IMG/VR virus record: IMGVR_UViG_3300042507_000813
Span: 1-31,689 of that record
Strand: one strand, 5' to 3'
Source: a virus
Length of the DNA: 31,689 nucleotides
Shown here: in pieces, positions 1 to 8,481 of the stretch
How the letters are laid out: each line of letters opens with the position of its first letter
How positions within the stretch are numbered: position 1 is the first letter of the stretch
Position numbers and translations under genes: made by a program
The notes under the pieces: generated by a model
What the model was told of the DNA's origin: nothing
Database searches by the model: none
What the model saw: only the letters and a program-made list of their open reading frames with translations

Positions 1-31
1 AGAACTTGGTATTCCACCGCAATGCGTTTAC
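1..31. repeat. Terminal redundancy, left copy
   Basis: These 31 bases are identical to 31659-31689. The coat-protein reading frame passes through both copies without a break, so this is an overlap of a circular or circularly permuted molecule rather than two biological repeats. The unique circle is 31,658 bp. An overlap this short is typical of assembly of a circular molecule (inference). Confidence 0.95.
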
Positions 32-224
32 CCTGGCTACAGCCGACCTCCAATTGCCTGACGGCGTTCATTTTGCAGGCCGTGCAAGCGATAAGGATAA
101 TGGCTTGTCGATTCGTGTGGTGCGTCAATACACCATTAACAACGACTCCATCCCAACCCGTTTAGATGTACTTTACGGCTGGGCTCCGCTTTACCCAGAA
201 CTCGCCTGCCGCGTAGCAGCTTAA
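1..224 (+). CDS. Major capsid (coat) protein, C-terminal part (continues from 30635)
   Basis: This is the 3' end of the coat gene that starts at 30635 and crosses the junction. The frame enters at base 3 (second codon base at position 1) and stops at 222-224 with TAA. Joined over the overlap the protein has 415 residues, close to the 430 of P22 coat. This segment encodes the last ~73 residues (from FHRNAFTLATADLQLPDG to ACRVAA), which in this family form the end of the HK97-fold core. A good ribosome site for the next gene follows at once (AGGAAAGGAACC). An apparent TTG start at base 6 is an artefact of the cut and is not a real start. Confidence 0.93.
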   Translation, partial: NLVFHRNAFTLATADLQLPDGVHFAGRASDKDNGLSIRVVRQYTINNDSIPTRLDVLYGWAPLYPELACRVAA

Positions 225-242
225 TAGGAAAGGAACCTAATC

Positions 243-482
243 ATGCCAAATCCAGGACCAGCAACTACCCAAACAACCAATTTCCTGTTCAACGGTGACT
301 CAACTGACGGTATTCAAATCGCCGGTGCCGCTGCAGACAAATTGGCGTTTCATGGCTCAACCCCTGTTATCCAGGCGGCTGCAATTACCAATATCGGCAA
401 CTCCGCTACTGGTACTGAAATTGCAACTGCTGTAAATAGCATTCTGGTTGCGCTGCGTAATAAAGGCCTCATCGCGACTTAA
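243..482 (+). CDS. Small head-fibre/decoration-like protein
   Basis: A 79-residue protein encoded 18 bp after the coat gene, with AGGAAAGGAACC upstream of its ATG. The middle (about residues 32-46, ADKLAFHGSTPVIQ) and the end (ATAVNSILVALRNKGLI) match what I recall of small phage head-fibre proteins (Phage_fiber_2 type): a 'DK-x-FYG-x-PV' turn followed by a helical 'aInai-aLr-kGl' tail. Its position directly after coat and before a strong terminator fits a virion decoration or fibre subunit. The family assignment is from memory of the motif; the role is inferred. Confidence 0.6.
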   Translation: MPNPGPATTQTTNFLFNGDSTDGIQIAGAAADKLAFHGSTPVIQAAAITNIGNSATGTEIATAVNSILVALRNKGLIAT

Positions 483-496
483 TCTCGCATGAGACC

Positions 497-540
497 TAAA
501 AAGGGCCATTCTCCAAAAGAGGTGGCCTTTTTTTATTTTT
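497..540 (+). terminator. Rho-independent terminator after the head operon
   Basis: GGCCA (504-508) pairs with TGGCC (523-527), with inner CTC/GAG pairing around a CAAAA loop. The stem is preceded by AAAAG and followed by TTTTTTTATTTTTTT. It is a textbook intrinsic terminator. It ends transcription coming through coat and the 79-aa gene, so the fibre/tail genes downstream need their own promoter or readthrough. Confidence 0.9.
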
Positions 541-571
541 TTGGTATAAAAAGCCAAAAACATAGGATAAT
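541..571 (+). promoter_or_regulatory. Candidate promoter for the fibre/tail operon
   Basis: After the terminator there is a TTGGTA (541-546) and a GATAAT (566-571) separated by 19 bases, in an A-rich stretch ahead of the gene at 599. Spacing is slightly long, and an alternative TATAAA lies at 545-550. A promoter is expected here because the preceding terminator isolates the next operon; the exact boxes are uncertain. Confidence 0.4.
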
Positions 572-598
572 TTAAACATCTCTATCTCGAGGATAATC

Positions 599-931
599 AT
601 GGACTCTTTAAAGATTCTTTCCCCAACTTATCGGTTGGACCTTACAACTTCCGCATCAGCTGCTCTGCAATTAATTCCAGATACGCCAACCCTAGCATTT
701 CGCGTGGCTATCCTAAATACTGGAACCGGTACTGCAGCCATTACTTTTGGCACAACTGATTCCAATATGGCAACTCCAGCGATTGCCTCAACGGGTGGCA
801 GCGGCTCATTTATTCTGGCTCCTAGTATGTTTTTGCCAATCATCATTGATTGCCCTCGGCCAAACTTCTTTATTAAGGCCATTTCGTCAGGCACAAACGC
901 GCTCTATTTGACATTAGTGGCAAACGAATAA
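599..931 (+). CDS. Hypothetical beta-rich virion-associated protein, 110 aa
   Basis: First gene after the terminator, with GAGGATAATC before its ATG. The 110-residue product is rich in Ser, Thr, Ala and Gly with alternating hydrophobic residues (FRVAILNTGTGTAAITF, ALYLTLVANE), which suggests an all-beta fold without signal peptide or membrane segment. It lies 10 bp upstream of the large fibre gene, so a structural or fibre-attachment role is likely by context. I do not recognise the family. Confidence 0.7.
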   Translation: MDSLKILSPTYRLDLTTSASAALQLIPDTPTLAFRVAILNTGTGTAAITFGTTDSNMATPAIASTGGSGSFILAPSMFLPIIIDCPRPNFFIKAISSGTNALYLTLVANE

Positions 932-941
932 GGGATTTACC

Positions 942-3458
942 ATGTCCAACGACACCGCAAAGACTATAACAACCAATATAGTGCCGGTCCAAGGGACTTT
1001 TGAGCCCTTGCCGCCCTATGAGTGCATCAATTTAATTGGACCTGCTGGAACGCCGTTTTTTGCTCCTACTAATCCTGATTTAAATGGCGTAAACATTACC
1101 AACAGTACGATTAATAGCACGACTATTGGGGCAACAACACCAGCAACGGGCGCGTTTACTACCGCAAGTTCAACCAATCAACCTGTTGGAAATAACGATT
1201 TAACGACCAAACTGTATGTTGATTCTTTGGCTTTAGGTATTTCGTGGAAACAACCGGTTATTGCTGGTACAACGGCAAACATTACTTTGTCTGGTTTGCA
1301 AACCATTGATACGGTATCGGTGTTGGCTGGTGAGCGTGTACTCGTTAAAAACCAAACAAATCAAGCAGAAAATGGTATTTATGACGCAGCTGCCGGGGCA
1401 TGGACTCGCTCTCCCGATGCAAATACATGGGACGAACTAATTTCTGCCCTTGTGTTTATCGTAGAGGGCGGACAGGCTGGCGCAGCATATTACTGCCCAA
1501 TTCAGCCAGGCGGCACCCTTGGGGTAACCGCAATTACTTGGAATAACTTTTCAGTCGGCGGTGTGTATTTTGCTGGTACAGGCCTTAACCTGTCTGGTGG
1601 CGATACATTTAACATCACCAATACTGGCGTTACCGCAGCAACTTATGGCTCGGCCTCGGCGGTTCCAGCAATTGCCGTTAATCAACAAGGTCAAATTACT
1701 AGCGCAACCAATACCAGTATTGCAATTGCAGGCAGCCAAGTTACCAGCGGAACTATTGATTCTGCGCGTATTTCGGGCTCGTACACCGGCATTACCGCGG
1801 TTGGAACGCTATCTGGATTAACAGTCAGCAGCACAATTACTGGATCAATTTCGGGTAACGCAGCCACCGCAACAACGGCAGGCAGCGCGACCACGGCCAC
1901 CACGGCCACTAATTTGGCAGGCGGCGCATCTGGCTCTATTCCTTACCAAAGTAGTGCAGGCACAACAACATTTTTAGCGGCTGGCACTAACGGTCAAGTC
2001 TTAACTTTGGCTGGTGGCGTACCAACATACGCAACACCAACCACGGGAACAGTCACCTCAGTAGGCGGTACTGGAACGGTATCTGGCATTAGCTTGTCGG
2101 GAACGGTAACAAGCAGCGGAAACTTAACTTTAGGCGGAACTTTAGATTTATCCGCGCCCCCAGCAATTGGCGGCACAACTGCAAACACAATTCGTGGCAC
2201 AACCGTCACCGCAACTACTGGTTTTGTAGGAACTAATTTTGATGCTGCGGGATCAGGCGGTGGAGCATTAAGAAATGATGTTGCAGGTGCTTGTTTGCAA
2301 TGGGGTGGTGGCGGTGGTGTCAATGTCACCGTAAATGGTCCAATCAATATGAATGGCGCTAATGCAGCTATTCAGATTAACCCAACTGGTACCGGAACTG
2401 TCTCGATTGCCCCTGCGGGCGCATTGACTGTAAACCCAACAACCGCATCAACCATGAACAATGTGGCCATCGGCGGGACTACTCCGCTGGCCGGCACATT
2501 TACTGATTTACGGGTAAACAACACGATTTCTTTGGCCGGAACTACCGGAACGGCTGGATTTGTATTGACCTCCAATGGCGCATCGGCTCCAACCTGGCAG
2601 GCCAATGCAAATGGACTTGCGATTGCGGACGATACAACCACTAATGCAACCCGTTATTTAGCGTTTACTAGCGCAACAACAGGCAATATTACAACTGCCA
2701 ATGTTTCCTCCACAAAGCTGCAATATAACCCCTCTACTGGTGTATTAAGTTCTACTGGATTTTCTGTAGGCGCAACTGGATTAACATTTTCTGATGGTTC
2801 AACACAAGTAAGCAACGCAGTTCCACAGGTAACTACCTACACAAGTGGTTCAGGAACTTATACAGTACCGACTAATGCCAAATACCTTTACATCAAAATG
2901 GTTGGTGGTGGTGGTGGTGGCGGAGGATCAGGTAACAACGCAACTATGGGAACTGGAGGAAATGGCGGAGCTACTACATTTGGTTCTTTATTAACTGCAA
3001 GTGGCGGTGGTGGAAGCAATCAAAATCCTGCAGGTGGTGGAGGCACAGTAATTAACCTTGGAGCATCTGGGCAAGGATTTGCTGGCGCTGCTGGAGGAGC
3101 AGGTAGTTTGTGGGCAACTGGTTCATCTGGCAGTGGTATTTATATTCAAGGTGGAGTTGGGGCTAGCTCTGCTTTTGGTGGCGCTGGAAACACTACCTAC
3201 GGAAATGGAACGCCTGGTGCTGGTGTAGCTAATACAGGATCAGGTGGTGGTGGAGCAGCATGGAATCCAAACGCAACAAATCAATATGCTGGCGCTGGAG
3301 GCGCTGCGGGTGGATATATTGAAGCATATATTACAAGTCTTTCAGCAAGCTATAGTTATGCTGTAGGTGCTGGTGGTGCAGGTGGTACTGCTGGTACTAA
3401 TGGATACGCTGGCGCTGCTGGCGGTTCAGGTGTAATTATTATTACTGCATTTTTCTAA
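942..3458 (+). CDS. Large tail fibre / receptor-binding protein with glycine-rich tip
   Basis: An 838-residue protein, GGGATTTACC before ATG. Residues ~80-200 contain a fibre-type segment (LTTKLYVDSLALGISWKQPV, then VLAGERVLVKNQTNQAENGI, then WTRSPDANTWDEL) that recurs in phage tail fibres and appendages. Residues ~200-640 are a low-complexity Thr/Ser/Gly/Ala beta-repeat shaft with many TTATTA-like and GTVTSVGGTGTVSG-like units. From about residue 645 (YTVPTNAKYLYIKMVGGGG) the protein is a glycine-rich domain to the end, typical of receptor-binding tips. The 3' part is visibly more AT-rich than the shaft. It occupies the place between coat and gp4-like genes, unlike P22, where the tailspike is elsewhere. 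Role in host adsorption is strongly inferred; receptor unknown. Confidence 0.85.
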   Translation: MSNDTAKTITTNIVPVQGTFEPLPPYECINLIGPAGTPFFAPTNPDLNGVNITNSTINSTTIGATTPATGAFTTASSTNQPVGNNDLTTKLYVDSLALGISWKQPVIAGTTANITLSGLQTIDTVSVLAGERVLVKNQTNQAENGIYDAAAGAWTRSPDANTWDELISALVFIVEGGQAGAAYYCPIQPGGTLGVTAITWNNFSVGGVYFAGTGLNLSGGDTFNITNTGVTAATYGSASAVPAIAVNQQGQITSATNTSIAIAGSQVTSGTIDSARISGSYTGITAVGTLSGLTVSSTITGSISGNAATATTAGSATTATTATNLAGGASGSIPYQSSAGTTTFLAAGTNGQVLTLAGGVPTYATPTTGTVTSVGGTGTVSGISLSGTVTSSGNLTLGGTLDLSAPPAIGGTTANTIRGTTVTATTGFVGTNFDAAGSGGGALRNDVAGACLQWGGGGGVNVTVNGPINMNGANAAIQINPTGTGTVSIAPAGALTVNPTTASTMNNVAIGGTTPLAGTFTDLRVNNTISLAGTTGTAGFVLTSNGASAPTWQANANGLAIADDTTTNATRYLAFTSATTGNITTANVSSTKLQYNPSTGVLSSTGFSVGATGLTFSDGSTQVSNAVPQVTTYTSGSGTYTVPTNAKYLYIKMVGGGGGGGGSGNNATMGTGGNGGATTFGSLLTASGGGGSNQNPAGGGGTVINLGASGQGFAGAAGGAGSLWATGSSGSGIYIQGGVGASSAFGGAGNTTYGNGTPGAGVANTGSGGGGAAWNPNATNQYAGAGGAAGGYIEAYITSLSASYSYAVGAGGAGGTAGTNGYAGAAGGSGVIIITAFF

Positions 3459-3467
3459 GGTCTAATT

Positions 3468-3749
3468 ATGCAAAAATATGCAATTATTTTAGATGGTATT
3501 GTAATTAATTCTATTGAATATGAATTAGAGCCTAATCATCCAATTCCAGGATTTGATAGCGCTTGTATAGCAGTTCAATCTGAAATTGCAGGCCCTGGAT
3601 ATACTTATAAAAATGGTCTATTTACTGCTCCATCACCTTATCCGTCATGGATATTAGAAAATAATATTTGGATTCCTCCTATATCAATTCCTGAAAGTGG
3701 AGGCCCTTATGTTTGGGATGAAGCAACTAAATCTTGGGCAACTATTTAA
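3468..3749 (+). CDS. Small tail-fibre-associated protein
   Basis: A 93-residue protein encoded 9 bp after the fibre gene. It begins MQKYAIILDGIVINSIEY and carries PYPSWILENNIWIPPISIP and a terminal YVWDEATKSWATI. This 'YAII-dGiVxN ... PYPSW ... Y-WDE-xxxW' pattern is common in small proteins next to phage fibres. Such proteins are thought to be fibre-tip or assembly components, but I know of no firm function. AT-rich base composition matches the end of the preceding fibre gene, suggesting the two moved together. Confidence 0.7.
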   Translation: MQKYAIILDGIVINSIEYELEPNHPIPGFDSACIAVQSEIAGPGYTYKNGLFTAPSPYPSWILENNIWIPPISIPESGGPYVWDEATKSWATI

Positions 3750-3877
3750 TGTTTACTTGGAAGATTTTATCTATTTCCGAAAGATGTAAAAGTATTTGTT
3801 ATTTGTTATTTGCAAATGATGGTGTAAACATTGTTAAAACAGAAGGAAATTATGTATTTTCTAGTTACATTAATTAA
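3749..3877 (+). CDS. Tiny ORF, possible truncated paralogue of the next gene
   Basis: ATG at 3749 overlaps the TAA of the previous gene (TAATG) and reads 42 codons to TAA at 3875-3877. The peptide starts MFTWKILSISERCKSI and contains VKTEGNYVF. The gene at 3899 starts with YKWSILE and contains VETEGNWKM at a similar place. The similarity suggests a shortened copy or a degraded N-terminal remnant of the same family. The close coupling argues that it is translated; whether it functions is unclear. Confidence 0.45.
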   Translation: MFTWKILSISERCKSICYLLFANDGVNIVKTEGNYVFSSYIN

Positions 3878-3898
3878 ACCAATAAATGAGGAATTAAA

Positions 3899-4210
3899 TT
3901 GATTACTTATAAATGGTCAATTTTAGAAACCGTCATTATTGATGGAATACTTAAAACCATTAAATACCAATGCAAAGCAATAGATAGTAAACATTCTGTA
4001 GAAACCGAAGGAAACTGGAAAATGTTGACTGAGCATATGGTTGATGAAAACACAACCGAACACCAGGTAATCCATTGGCTTGATTTAGATGTTACCCAAA
4101 ATGACAAACATCTTATAAAATACAGATTACAAGAGCAGCTGGATGCGCTTAGTTCTGAAATTTCAACTAAACCGCCCTGGGCCGTGGACACATTTAAGGT
4201 GACGATATGA
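3899..4210 (+). CDS. Small fibre-region protein (W-x-I-L / PPW type)
   Basis: 103 residues from a TTG start at 3899 preceded by GAGGAATTAAA; no ATG start is available nearby. It begins [11 protein letters not shown], has TEGNWKM near residue 38, then [13 protein letters not shown] and ends near [11 protein letters not shown]. This layout (N-terminal W-x-I strand, central G-N/W, then 'vI-W', a helix and a 'PW' end) matches a widespread family of small phage proteins between fibre and tail genes (the DUF7936 type, from memory). Function unknown. Its stop overlaps the next start (ATGA, 4207-4210). Confidence 0.65.
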   Translation: MITYKWSILETVIIDGILKTIKYQCKAIDSKHSVETEGNWKMLTEHMVDENTTEHQVIHWLDLDVTQNDKHLIKYRLQEQLDALSSEISTKPPWAVDTFKVTI

Positions 4211-5172
4211 CACAACCAATCGACATCATCTCTCGCGCCCTTAAAGATATTGGGGCTCTTGAGGCTGGTGAAACCCCCGCTCCAGCGGACGCGCAAGACG
4301 CATTTGATATGCTCAATGACATGGTTGACCAATGGTCAAATGAGCAAATGATGGTCTTTTACAAGACCGAAATCATATTTACTCTGACTGCTGGCCAAAC
4401 CCAATACACCATTGGCGCTGGCGGCCAGATCAACGGCACTATTACTGGCTCAATCAGCGGCACAACTTTAACGGTTACCGATGTCTCCGATGGCGCCATT
4501 GCGCTGGGCATGACTTTGACTGGCTCCGGTGTGGCTGCTGGTACTAAGATAACTGGATTTAAGACGGGCGCGGGCGGTAATGTGAACTCGGATGGAACCT
4601 ATACGGTCAACATCTCGCAGACCGTGGCCAGCACCACTATTAATGCGTATTACGAGCGCCCTCTGTCTATTAATTCAGCATTTGTAAGGGTAAACACTAA
4701 CTCCAATGGCCAGCCTATTTTGAATGGCGGCCTTGATTACCCAATTACCATTCTCAACCTAGAAAACTACGAGTTGATTGGTTTAAAAACCCTCAATGGA
4801 CCTTGGCCTCGCGCCTTGTACTATCAGCCAGGCGAGTCTTTAGGAACGATTACGGTATGGCCAAACCCATCCCAAGGCGAGATGCATATTTTTGCCGACA
4901 CTCTGTTTCAGCGCTTTTCTTCCATCAATGATGAGATAGTTATCCCTCAAGGCTACATAATGGCCCTCAGATGGTGTTTGGCAGAGCGGTTGATGCCGAT
5001 GTATGGAAAAGCCAGCCCAACGCAAATACAGATGATTAATGGCTTTGCAGGCCATGCCAAGGCAACCATTAAACGCACCAATATGCGACCAATGCAAGTT
5101 GCCAGATTTGATGACTCATTAATTGTTGGTAAACGAGCAGACGCAGGCTGGATTCTGACCGGAGGCTTTTAA
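4207..5172 (+). CDS. P22 gp4-like tail accessory / head-closure protein with inserted beta module
   Basis: A 321-residue protein. The N-terminus ([20 protein letters not shown], then [17 protein letters not shown]) and the later [13 protein letters not shown] and [16 protein letters not shown] segments are those of the P22 gp4 tail-accessory family, which binds below the portal, closes the DNA-filled head and receives gp10. P22 gp4 is only 166 residues. The excess is partly explained by a foreign-looking segment at about residues 76-147, where [20 protein letters not shown] through [15 protein letters not shown] interrupts the conserved GAGG...RPLSI stretch. The same module occurs twice in the next gene. 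The start overlaps the preceding stop and the stop overlaps the next ATG (TAATG). No catalytic role was assessed. Confidence 0.85.
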   Translation: MTQPIDIISRALKDIGALEAGETPAPADAQDAFDMLNDMVDQWSNEQMMVFYKTEIIFTLTAGQTQYTIGAGGQINGTITGSISGTTLTVTDVSDGAIALGMTLTGSGVAAGTKITGFKTGAGGNVNSDGTYTVNISQTVASTTINAYYERPLSINSAFVRVNTNSNGQPILNGGLDYPITILNLENYELIGLKTLNGPWPRALYYQPGESLGTITVWPNPSQGEMHIFADTLFQRFSSINDEIVIPQGYIMALRWCLAERLMPMYGKASPTQIQMINGFAGHAKATIKRTNMRPMQVARFDDSLIVGKRADAGWILTGGF

Positions 5173-7043
5173 TGCCTGATTTTGGATTCGTTGGCGCAGC
5201 TTACGAAGCGCCCTCTATTTATCAGGATGCCCAAGAATGCATCAATTTTTATCCTGAGATAGACCCCACTAAGCCGCAAGGCGACCGTGGTGTTATGGCG
5301 CTTTATCCTACGCCCGGGCTTGAAACGGTTGTTGTTCTGCCCAATCAAGAAGAAGTGCGAGGCATTCGTACTCTATCAGGCGGGACTCAAGTCGTTACCG
5401 TTTGCGGTGATTTTGTATATGTCATGGAGTCTGATTACACGCCCAAAATGATTGGTCAGATGAATACTTCTGCTGGCCTGGTTGGGATTGTAGATAACGG
5501 TATAAATGTCTACATAGTAGATGAGATTTACCGCTACACTTGGTTTATCTCTAATCCATCCGCAGCAACCTTTACTGGATCAATATCAAGCACAACTTTA
5601 ACGGTTACTTCTGTATTGAGCGGAACTATTGCAGTTGGCCAGTCTATTTTTGGAGCCAATGTATTGCAAAATACCGTTATTACTGCTTTAGGAACCGGAA
5701 CTGGCGGTACTGGGACTTACACGGTTAGCAATTCGCAAACGGTTGCATCAACTACTATTAATTCGGTTGCATCGCCTGCAATCGTTACCGGCGCAATATC
5801 TGGAACAACCCTTACAGTTTCTGCTGTCACTAGCGGAACTTTGCGAATAGGCCAAACTATTGAAGGCGCTGGCGTAACCGATGGCACAATAATTAAGGCC
5901 TTTGGTACTGGATCAGGCGGAGTAGGCACATATACCGTCAGCGCATCCCAGACGGTCAGCAGCACAACCATTTATGCCATGAACTGGACTGTTTTACCTA
6001 TAAACGATGGCGCATTTGAGGGTGGCGGTACGGTTGATATAACCGACAATTACTTTGTTTATAACAAACCTGATTCGCAGCTATGGGCTGCCTCAGACCT
6101 TTTGAGCCCAATCACCGATCCGCTTTCCTTTGCTAGTAAAGATGGCTCACCAGATGACCTAGTGTCAATTATTGTAGACCGCCGCGAAGTCTATTTGCTT
6201 GGCGAGATGTCCTCCGAAGTATGGATTAATTCGGGCGCGGTGCCATTTCCCTTTACCCGTATCCCTGGCACATCCACCCAGCAAGGTATTGCAGCGCAAT
6301 ATTCCATGTCAAGGATGGGTAATTCGTTTGCGTATGTGTCTAAAAATAACCGCGGTGAGGCAATGATTGTGCGCATGAATGGGTATTTTCCTGAGAGAAT
6401 ATCCACCCATGCGGTAGAAACAACTTTAGTTAATCAGAATGTTGCAGACGCTATAGCTTGGACTTATCAGTTAGAGGGCCATGAAGTATATGTGGTAACT
6501 TTCCCATCAATCGGTGATAACGGTCTAACTTGGGCATTCGACAATACAACCGGCCTCTGGCATAAATGGCTTTACCGTAACAATCAAAATGAATTTGAGC
6601 GCCACCGCGGTAATTGCTGCGCATTCTTTAACCAGCAAGTATTGGTTGGAGACTATGAAAACGGCAAGATTTATCAGTTAAGCCGAAACTATTACACCGA
6701 TGACGGCCAACCAATTCGCCGTATTCGCCGAGCCCCGCACATTACAACCGACCTGCAACGCCAGTATTTCCATGAGTTGCAGATTCAGTTCCAGCCAGGC
6801 GTAGGACTATCAACCGGCCAAGGCGATGACCCCCAGGCTATGCTGCGCTGGTCTAATGACGGCGGATCAACTTGGTCTAATGAATATTGGACAACCATTG
6901 GAAAACAAGGAAAATACCTAAATCGTGCTATTTGGCGGCGTTTAGGGTTTTCGCGAGATAAGGTTTTTGAGGTTTCTATTTCTGACCCCGTTAAGGCAGT
7001 TATTATTTCTGCAAACTTAAAGGCCGAGGCTGGAGAAAACTAA
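5172..7043 (+). CDS. P22 gp10-like packaged-DNA stabilisation protein with two inserted modules
   Basis: 623 residues against 472 in P22 gp10. The start ([20 protein letters not shown], then [12 protein letters not shown]) and the central [59 protein letters not shown] and ERISTHAVE are hallmark stretches of this family, a hub subunit of the short tail that prevents loss of packaged DNA. Residues ~133-198 and ~205-270 are two tandem copies of the beta module also present in the gp4-like protein ([20 protein letters not shown] and [20 protein letters not shown]). They lie between the RYTWFIS and NWTVLP segments. ATG overlaps the preceding stop, and the next gene starts in the TAATG at the end. 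Confidence 0.9.
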   Translation: MPDFGFVGAAYEAPSIYQDAQECINFYPEIDPTKPQGDRGVMALYPTPGLETVVVLPNQEEVRGIRTLSGGTQVVTVCGDFVYVMESDYTPKMIGQMNTSAGLVGIVDNGINVYIVDEIYRYTWFISNPSAATFTGSISSTTLTVTSVLSGTIAVGQSIFGANVLQNTVITALGTGTGGTGTYTVSNSQTVASTTINSVASPAIVTGAISGTTLTVSAVTSGTLRIGQTIEGAGVTDGTIIKAFGTGSGGVGTYTVSASQTVSSTTIYAMNWTVLPINDGAFEGGGTVDITDNYFVYNKPDSQLWAASDLLSPITDPLSFASKDGSPDDLVSIIVDRREVYLLGEMSSEVWINSGAVPFPFTRIPGTSTQQGIAAQYSMSRMGNSFAYVSKNNRGEAMIVRMNGYFPERISTHAVETTLVNQNVADAIAWTYQLEGHEVYVVTFPSIGDNGLTWAFDNTTGLWHKWLYRNNQNEFERHRGNCCAFFNQQVLVGDYENGKIYQLSRNYYTDDGQPIRRIRRAPHITTDLQRQYFHELQIQFQPGVGLSTGQGDDPQAMLRWSNDGGSTWSNEYWTTIGKQGKYLNRAIWRRLGFSRDKVFEVSISDPVKAVIISANLKAEAGEN

Positions 7044-7261
7044 TGACTACACCGCAAAACCAACGGCTGCCAACCAGCCCATTAGTTGATAATACGGGGC
7101 GGCCAACCCGCGCCTGGCAGCTGTTTTTGCTAAACCTTTTAAACTTTTCTAGCGCATCAACGGCTACTACTGGAGGGGCTGCCTTGCCTGCTAATCCAGC
7201 TGGTTTTATTGAAGTCACAGTAAATGGGGAATCTAAAAAAGTTCCCTATTACAACCCATGA
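7043..7261 (+). CDS. Small conserved tail-module protein, 72 aa
   Basis: Starts in the TAATG at the end of the gp10-like gene and overlaps the next start (ATGA). The product reads PTSPLVDNTGRPTRAWQLFL, a short Thr/Ala linker, then LPANPAGFIEVTVNG and a KVPYYNP end. Such small proteins, with an 'lvd-G-p-xxW-xFL' helix and a 'GFi-v-i-G...KvPYY' C-terminus, are frequent between gp10-like and ejection-protein genes. No membrane segment. Function unknown; a tail-tip or needle-related role is possible but unsupported. Confidence 0.7.
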   Translation: MTTPQNQRLPTSPLVDNTGRPTRAWQLFLLNLLNFSSASTATTGGAALPANPAGFIEVTVNGESKKVPYYNP

Positions 7262-7737
7262 GTGAAATAGAAAAAACCATCATTGTTCGGCAGGCCGTTG
7301 AGGCCGATTTGCCGGTATATGTGCAATTAAGCGCTGACTTTCATGCTGCGTCCCCTATGCACCGGGTTTGCGCATTTGAGCCACAAGGATATGAGGAATT
7401 TTTAAGAGGGGCCTTAAACAATCCAAATATCTGTATTCTGTTGGCGGAGTTGAATGGAGAAATAGTAGGAATTACTGCAGGCATTATTTATCCCTTATAT
7501 TTTTCGCCCTCCCATAATGTTTCTCAAGAATTATTGTGGTGGCTAACACCTGCAGCTAGAGGCTCTGGAGTTGGTAATAAGATGTTTAAACATTTACAAT
7601 TGTGGTCAAAGGAACGCGGCGCAAAAACCATGTTTATGATTGCCCTTGAAGATGAAAGAGCAGAAAAAATGGAAAAAGTTTACTGTCGGGCAGGTTTTGA
7701 GCCGATGGAGCGTACATTTATGAAGGGAATTGAATAA
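7258..7737 (+). CDS. GNAT-family N-acetyltransferase
   Basis: 159 residues with a complete GNAT layout: IIVRQAVEADLPVYVQL (beta1/alpha1, residues 8-24), ILLAELNGEIVGITAG (beta3-beta4, ~60-75), the acetyl-CoA pyrophosphate loop R101-G-S-G-V-G (R/Q-x-x-G-x-G/A), and a C-terminal CRAGFEPMERTF. The family transfers acetyl from acetyl-CoA to amines; the substrate here is unknown. The gene is locked between tail genes by ATGA and TAATG overlaps. Co-expression with virion genes suggests modification of a virion or host-surface component late in infection (inference). Genes of this type recur at this place in P22-like phages. Confidence 0.85.
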   Translation: MSEIEKTIIVRQAVEADLPVYVQLSADFHAASPMHRVCAFEPQGYEEFLRGALNNPNICILLAELNGEIVGITAGIIYPLYFSPSHNVSQELLWWLTPAARGSGVGNKMFKHLQLWSKERGAKTMFMIALEDERAEKMEKVYCRAGFEPMERTFMKGIE

Positions 7738-8471
7738 TGGCTATAGGAACAGGTACCGCAATAGCGATAGGAGCTGGAGTAGGGCTACTAGGCGCCAAGA
7801 TGACATCGGATGCGGCTCGAAGTGCAGCACGAACTCAAGCTGATGCTGCGGGCGCTGCTGCTGCTAATGAACGGGCCATGTATGAGCAATCCAGAGAGGA
7901 TTTAGCCCCATACCGCGAAACCGGTTACACCGCTCTAAAAGACATTGAACGGATGAAGCCGTTTCTTACGGCTCAGTTTGGTCCAGATCAGTTTGCACAA
8001 TATTTAGACCCCAGCATGGCATTTCGCCAGCGCATTGGAACCCAGGCTACTGAACGCATGGCCAATGTGGGCGGCGGCGCATTAAGCGGCAATACTTTAC
8101 GCGCCCTGACTGATTATGGCCAAAACCTAGCGTCTACCGAATATGGCAATGCATTTAATCGTTTTCAAACTGAACGCGGCAATATTTATAACACCCTGGC
8201 TAATATTGCTGGAATGGGACAAGGCGCGGTCAATACTGGTGTGCGCGCTGGAGAATCTTTTGCAGGTCAAATGACCGGACTTACAACTGGATCAGCAGCT
8301 GCACAAGCAGCCGGAACCGTAGGTTCTGCCAATGCATACTCAGGCGCTTTAGGTAATGTTGGGAATATGGCATTCCTGTCATCCCTTATGAGACCGCAAG
8401 CGGTTGCCCAGCAGCCAACGCCCACAGGCCCAACCACAGGTCAAATATATAACCCCGTAGCGGTAGCGTAA
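7737..8471 (+). CDS. DNA-ejection protein, position of P22 gp7
   Basis: 244 residues; P22 gp7 has 229. The first ~22 residues (AIGTGTAIAIGAGVGLLGAK) are a glycine/alanine hydrophobic segment, followed by an Ala-rich helix (SAARTQADAAGAAAANERAM) and the conserved YEQSREDLAPYRETGYTAL, DPSMAFRQRIGTQ and NAFNRFQTERGNIYNTLANI stretches seen in phage DNA-transfer/internal virion proteins. These proteins leave the particle at infection and help build the conduit across the envelope. Start overlaps the GNAT stop (TAATG). Confidence 0.8.
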   Translation: MAIGTGTAIAIGAGVGLLGAKMTSDAARSAARTQADAAGAAAANERAMYEQSREDLAPYRETGYTALKDIERMKPFLTAQFGPDQFAQYLDPSMAFRQRIGTQATERMANVGGGALSGNTLRALTDYGQNLASTEYGNAFNRFQTERGNIYNTLANIAGMGQGAVNTGVRAGESFAGQMTGLTTGSAAAQAAGTVGSANAYSGALGNVGNMAFLSSLMRPQAVAQQPTPTGPTTGQIYNPVAVA

Positions 8472-8481
8472 GGAATAAATC

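Noticed and set aside
1994-2347. Antisense frames of 62-117 codons opposite the fibre shaft (also at 1691-1909 and 2372-2641).
   Set aside because: They are the reverse reading of the Thr/Gly/Ala repeats, giving Val/Pro-rich low-complexity products without ribosome sites.
3907-4332. A 141-codon leftward frame opposite 3899-4332.
   Set aside because: It is opposite two coupled rightward genes, has no ribosome site and its product looks random.
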